Source: Lacunisphaera limnophila (GTDB lineage: Bacteria; Verrucomicrobiota; Verrucomicrobiia; Opitutales; Opitutaceae). Taken from it: DNA of 64,000 nucleotides. Position numbers and translations under genes: made by a program. The stretch is taken from assembly GCF_001746835.1 (NCBI RefSeq), contig NZ_CP016094.1, positions 3,487,501 to 3,551,500 on the forward strand. The letters are read 5' to 3'. Of this stretch, positions 60,752 to 64,000 are shown piece after piece; positions within the stretch are counted from its first letter, which is position 1; every line of letters begins with the position of its first letter. The notes beneath the pieces are model-generated. The model was not told where the DNA came from, ran no database searches, and was given only the letters and a program-made list of their open reading frames with translations.

Positions 60752-61723
60752 ATGAGCTTACCCCGACTCATCCGGCTGGGCCTGTCCGTTGCCGCCTGCG
60801 CGGCGGCGTCCGGCGCGCTCCGGGCCGACAAGCACGTCGTGGTCATCGCCCGGGCCAATGCCGACTATGAGCAGGCGCGCCAGGGCCCGGACGGCAAGCC
60901 CCGCGCCGAGACCTACGTCTTCATGGCGGGCAACCATTACCCCGGCCACACGGTGGATCGCTCGGTCTCGCGCCTGACTTTTCGTGATATCGCCGGCTAC
61001 CTCGCGCCAGAGCTCGCGAAGCAGGAATACTACCCCGGCCCCTCCGCCACCGAGGCCGACCTCCTGCTCCTCGTGCACTGGGGCACCACCCTGCCCAAGG
61101 TCGGCCTGCAGGAAATGACCGGCCGGCTCACGCAGGAGATTGACCACAACCGGCTGCAGGCGGAAACGATGGCGGCCTTCGAGGTCCCCGGCACGATCGA
61201 GGGCAATTTCGATGGCCTGCCCGCGGAGCTGACCCTGCCCCAGGGCATGGAGCATGAGCGCGAACAGGAGTTCGAGCGCCTGAACGAACTGACCGACGAG
61301 TTCTCCCAGCAATCCCGCGAGCGCAGCAACGTCACGCTCCTGGGTTACGCCGAGGAACTCCACCGCCTCGGCCGCGGCTCGTGGACCAGCGAACTCGAAC
61401 GCTCGCTGCGCTTCGACCTCAACAGCGAGCGCTATTTCATCATCATCAAGGCCTATGAACTGAAGCGCCAGACCGCCTCCGTGCTGCGCAACCGCCCGGT
61501 CTGGACCATGCATCTGAACATCCGTTCGCCGGGGAACAACTTCCAGACGGCCCTCGACCGCATGGGCCGGGCCGTCGCCCTCTTCGCCGGCCAGAATCAG
61601 CCCGAGGCGAAGACCGTGCGGCCGCGCCTCACCCCGGGCACGGTCACGCTGGCCCCGCTGGTGATCCTGCCGTCGGATCCGCGGGAGGCGGCGCCCCCGG
61701 CGTCCCCGCGGGCGGCACCTTGA
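60752..61723 (+). CDS. Secreted hypothetical protein
   Basis: 323 residues with a signal peptide (cleavage near GALRAD). The mature part has YFIIIKAYELKRQ and PVWTMHLNIRSPGNNFQTAL and a Pro/Ala-rich C-terminus. I do not recognise a family. The last 80 bp overlap, tail to tail, with the DTW-domain gene, so one of the two C-termini has been extended. Confidence 0.65.
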   Translation: MSLPRLIRLGLSVAACAAASGALRADKHVVVIARANADYEQARQGPDGKPRAETYVFMAGNHYPGHTVDRSVSRLTFRDIAGYLAPELAKQEYYPGPSATEADLLLLVHWGTTLPKVGLQEMTGRLTQEIDHNRLQAETMAAFEVPGTIEGNFDGLPAELTLPQGMEHEREQEFERLNELTDEFSQQSRERSNVTLLGYAEELHRLGRGSWTSELERSLRFDLNSERYFIIIKAYELKRQTASVLRNRPVWTMHLNIRSPGNNFQTALDRMGRAVALFAGQNQPEAKTVRPRLTPGTVTLAPLVILPSDPREAAPPASPRAAP

Positions 61724-62420
61724 GGTAGTTGTCGCGCCGGTTGCCGCGTTCGCCGCGGGACTTCGTGCGCGCCGCGGGATCGCTGTAGGCCTGGCGACGA
61801 TAACCGCCGCGATTCGGATCCGCGGCACACTCCAGCTGGATTCGCTGCAGGCGGTCAAAGATCCCGTGCAGCTGCGCCGGCTCCGGGTAGCGATCGAGCC
61901 CGCTTTGCTCCAGCACCACCAGCAGCTCGTGCACGGCCTCGAGCGTGGACAGGCACCCCGGCTGCGGCTGCTGCTTGATGATGTAGCGGCTGGGTGCAGT
62001 CGGCGTGAACATGATCCGCGGCAAGGCCTGCAGGTTGGGGCTCAAGCGGAGCATTTTCCGCGCAAGCGGCCAGGTCGCGTCGAGCAGGAACACCACCAGG
62101 CGGCGACAGGCCAGGTCGGCGGCGGTGAATTCGCCCGCCGACAGGTTGCGCGCCTCGCGTCCCGGATAAAGCAGCACGCACCGGTTGCCCGGATCATCCA
62201 GCAGCGCCGCCACCGCCTCGTCCCGGGTGAAATCGGTGCCCATGTGCAGCTCGCTGTTGGGCAGGCAGAGGTGGGTCAGCCGGCCCGTGCCCGCCTTCTC
62301 CTCCTTGAATTCCTTCGGGTGCATCAGGAAGACGAACCGCGTGGCCGTCGGCATCGGATGAAGCGAACTGCACCAGCACAGCGGCTGCGGCCAAAAACAC
62401 CGGTAGCACATGATCCTCAT
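61644..62420 (-). CDS. DTW-domain tRNA-uridine aminocarboxypropyltransferase
   Basis: 258 residues from ATG at 62420 (ATG at 62411 also possible). N-terminal Cys motif MCYRCFWPQPLCWC and the DTW family signature LDATWPLARKML, with NLQALPRIMF before it. DTW enzymes (TapT/DTWD) place the acp3 group on tRNA uridines using SAM. The C-terminal 35 residues are basic then Pro/Gly-rich and overlap the convergent gene. A copy of its 5' end is found 146 bp upstream. Confidence 0.85.
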   Translation of the reverse strand: MRIMCYRCFWPQPLCWCSSLHPMPTATRFVFLMHPKEFKEEKAGTGRLTHLCLPNSELHMGTDFTRDEAVAALLDDPGNRCVLLYPGREARNLSAGEFTAADLACRRLVVFLLDATWPLARKMLRLSPNLQALPRIMFTPTAPSRYIIKQQPQPGCLSTLEAVHELLVVLEQSGLDRYPEPAQLHGIFDRLQRIQLECAADPNRGGYRRQAYSDPAARTKSRGERGNRRDNYLKVPPAGTPGAPPPADPTAGSPAGPA

Positions 62421-62536
62421 AGCCGTAGGCCACGGAGCGCGGCAGCGCGGAGATGGTCACGCCGCCGGCGTGGCCCGAAGGCCGGCTTCGCGGCCGAAGG
62501 GTGACTGCTGCGGGTGCCCGGCGGGCAGAAGCAGTC

Positions 62537-62566
62537 ACAGAAGCAGCGGTAGCACATCACCCTCAT
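62537..62566 (-). pseudogene. Partial copy of the DTW gene 5' end
   Basis: From ATG at 62566 the minus strand encodes MRVMCYRCFC, against MRIMCYRCFW at the start of the intact gene at 62420; the first 20 bases differ at two positions. The frame runs on to 62417 but quickly loses similarity. It looks like the surviving start of another DTW gene copy. Confidence 0.65.
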
Positions 62567-62648
62567 GGACAAAAACAACATCCAGCCTGCCGGAGCGGCA
62601 GGGCGAGGTAACGGATACCGGCGCCTGTTTCCCATGAGGCGAATGCGC

Positions 62649-63689
62649 TCAGCCGCGCCGGCCCGGCCAGGTCTCGGGCCGCAGCCAGAATTCATCCTGC
62701 CGTCCGCCATAATAGGCCCCAAGGAGTGTATCCATCACCGCGGACGTGCGGCGCGCCGTCTCCCCGGTGCTGGGGGCCGTGTCGCGGCCGAGGAGGTCAT
62801 CGACGCAGGCCTGGATCAGCGGCTGGGCGATATGCGGCGGCGGCGGCATGTCCCAGCGTTGCAGGCCGGCCGCCGTTTCAACGACCACGGGCTCGTGTCC
62901 CAGGACCGTCACCCGCACCTCGCCCTTGGTGCCCGTGATCGTCAGCTGTTCATCCGGGAGGGCGGCGGCGAAATTGCACGCAATCGTGCCGGGCACTTCG
63001 CCGGCGAGGAAACTGCCCGTGACGCAATCCTCGGCGGCGTACGATGACGCGAGGTTGGCCGCGTGGCCGTGCACCGCCTGCAACGGACCCACGAGAAAGT
63101 CGATCAGGTCCAGCGCGTGGGACGCGAGGTCGAGGAAGTGCCCGCCCCCGGCCTGTTCCACGCAGGTGCGCCACGCGTGCGGGCCGTGATGCTTGGGCAT
63201 TGCCAGCCGGTAGTGCACGCCGGTCAGGCGGCCGAGTTCCTGCGCCGCGATCAGTTCCTGCACCCGCTGCCAGCGCGGCAGGCTGCGCCGGTAGTAGGCG
63301 ACAAAGAGTTTCTGCCCGGCCGCCGCGAAGGCGGCGATCATGCGGTCGCATTCCGGGGTGTGCCGCGCCATCGGTTTTTCCACGTAGGCCGGCTTGCCCG
63401 CGGCGGCCGCCAGCAGCGCGTAATGGGCGTGCGTGTCCGGCGGCGTGGCGATGCACACGGCGTCGACCTCCGGATCGGCCAGGAGCCGGGCGGCGTCGTC
63501 ATACCAGCGGGGCACCTGATGCCGCCGGGCGTAATCGGCCGCGAGCGCCCCGTTGCGCCGCATGACCGCCACGAGCGCCGAGTCCCGCGCATGCCGGAAA
63601 CCGGGACCGCTTTTCTGCTCGGTGACATCCCCGCACCCGATGATCCCCCAGCGGACGAGGGCGCGGCCTTGAAACTGGGGCGATAACAT
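62649..63689 (-). CDS. Gfo/Idh/MocA-family oxidoreductase
   Basis: 346 residues from ATG at 63689. Rossmann motif VRWGIIGCGDVTEQKSGP, AVCIATPPDTHAHYAL, the catalytic EKPMARHTPECDRM (E-K-P), and HFLDLASHALDLIDFL. NAD(P)-dependent sugar or polyol dehydrogenase; substrate unknown. It is divergent from the partial gene at the right edge. Confidence 0.92.
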   Translation of the reverse strand: MLSPQFQGRALVRWGIIGCGDVTEQKSGPGFRHARDSALVAVMRRNGALAADYARRHQVPRWYDDAARLLADPEVDAVCIATPPDTHAHYALLAAAAGKPAYVEKPMARHTPECDRMIAAFAAAGQKLFVAYYRRSLPRWQRVQELIAAQELGRLTGVHYRLAMPKHHGPHAWRTCVEQAGGGHFLDLASHALDLIDFLVGPLQAVHGHAANLASSYAAEDCVTGSFLAGEVPGTIACNFAAALPDEQLTITGTKGEVRVTVLGHEPVVVETAAGLQRWDMPPPPHIAQPLIQACVDDLLGRDTAPSTGETARRTSAVMDTLLGAYYGGRQDEFWLRPETWPGRRG

Positions 63690-63833
63690 CGGCCCAGCCA
63701 ATCGGACCGGATGGCCGACGGCAAACCCGGAGAACGCGGCCCCGTTTTTCTTCCCCCGCACCGTGACCGCCAAGATCGGCTTTCCTTTTTCGCGTCCGCC
63801 GCCACACTCGCCTCATCCCCACAACCCCCGGAC

Positions 63834-64000
63834 ATGAACCTCCCCCGTTTCCGTCTGTCTCTCCCCGGCCTCGCCCTGCTGCTCCTCCTGCCCGCGACCT
63901 ACGCGGCCGCCAAGGAAGAGGTCATCCTCGAATTCAAGAACGTCCGCCGCGATCCCGACGGCACCGTCTACAAGTGTTATGAGTACACCTTCGGCGACTG
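63834..64000 (+). CDS. Secreted protein, N-terminal part only
   Basis: From ATG at 63834 a typical Sec signal peptide (hydrophobic core LALLLLLPATYA, cleavage near YAA-AK) is followed by KEEVILEFKNVRRDPDGTVYK before the window ends. Family cannot be judged from 55 residues. Confidence 0.6.
   Translation, partial: MNLPRFRLSLPGLALLLLLPATYAAAKEEVILEFKNVRRDPDGTVYKCYEYTFGD

Overview
The window looks like a chromosomal segment of a high-GC, aerobic Gram-negative bacterium. It is most like the Verrucomicrobiota, and within that group the Opitutaceae. This is an inference from gene content: a lysine/alanine/proline-tailed DksA-family protein, a verrucomicrobial-style EpsI protein, a GbsR-type regulator next to an exopolysaccharide locus, and many interspersed repeats. 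Lipoproteins, an outer-membrane channel, LspA and a Wzx/Wzy-type polysaccharide locus show a two-membrane envelope. No rRNA, tRNA, prophage, IS element or CRISPR array was seen.

Layout. 1-2.9 kb: an Mn-type metal uptake operon (outer-membrane channel, binding protein, ATPase running off the left edge) divergent from mntR, with a perfect 20-bp palindrome between them. 3.0-8.7 kb: an orphan two-domain ABC permease, a DMT exporter, a run of small conserved proteins and two lipoproteins. 8.8-17 kb: hemF-hemE-hemY, ileS, a DksA-like protein and lspA. 17-25.2 kb (minus strand): acnA, a STAS protein, a SpoIIE-type phosphatase, trpB-yicC, a peroxiredoxin and a four-helix-bundle (23S rRNA IVS-type) protein. 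25.5-26.8 kb: tyrS followed by a remnant of a second tyrS. 27.3-49.9 kb: an exopolysaccharide locus: O-antigen ligase on the plus strand, then about seventeen minus-strand genes from gmd down to a secreted glycosidase-like protein. Much of 33-41 kb is clearly lower in GC than its flanks. 50-54.8 kb: a GbsR-family regulator and a compact phosphorelay (kinase, receiver-kinase hybrid, two NarL-type regulators). 54.9-64 kb: xerC, mazG, trpC, rsmA, a GreA/B-family factor, an FKBP, a YqeY protein, a DTW-domain tRNA modification enzyme and a Gfo/Idh/MocA oxidoreductase.

The most unusual feature cuts across the whole window. At least fifteen short arrays of degenerate 7-nt repeats (8 nt in one, 9 nt in three) lie between genes and also inside genes. 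Each array has its own consensus word but keeps its unit length. Most are bordered by small GC-rich hairpins, and many are built as two arrays in inverted orientation around a spacer. Several sit in frame inside hemF, the O-antigen ligase, the glycosidase and the nucleotide-sugar epimerase, where they add low-complexity peptides such as NNQQQTTNN. The longest array (26 heptads) directly precedes the four-helix-bundle gene. This repeat system, and its possible link to that protein, is the main candidate for something undescribed.
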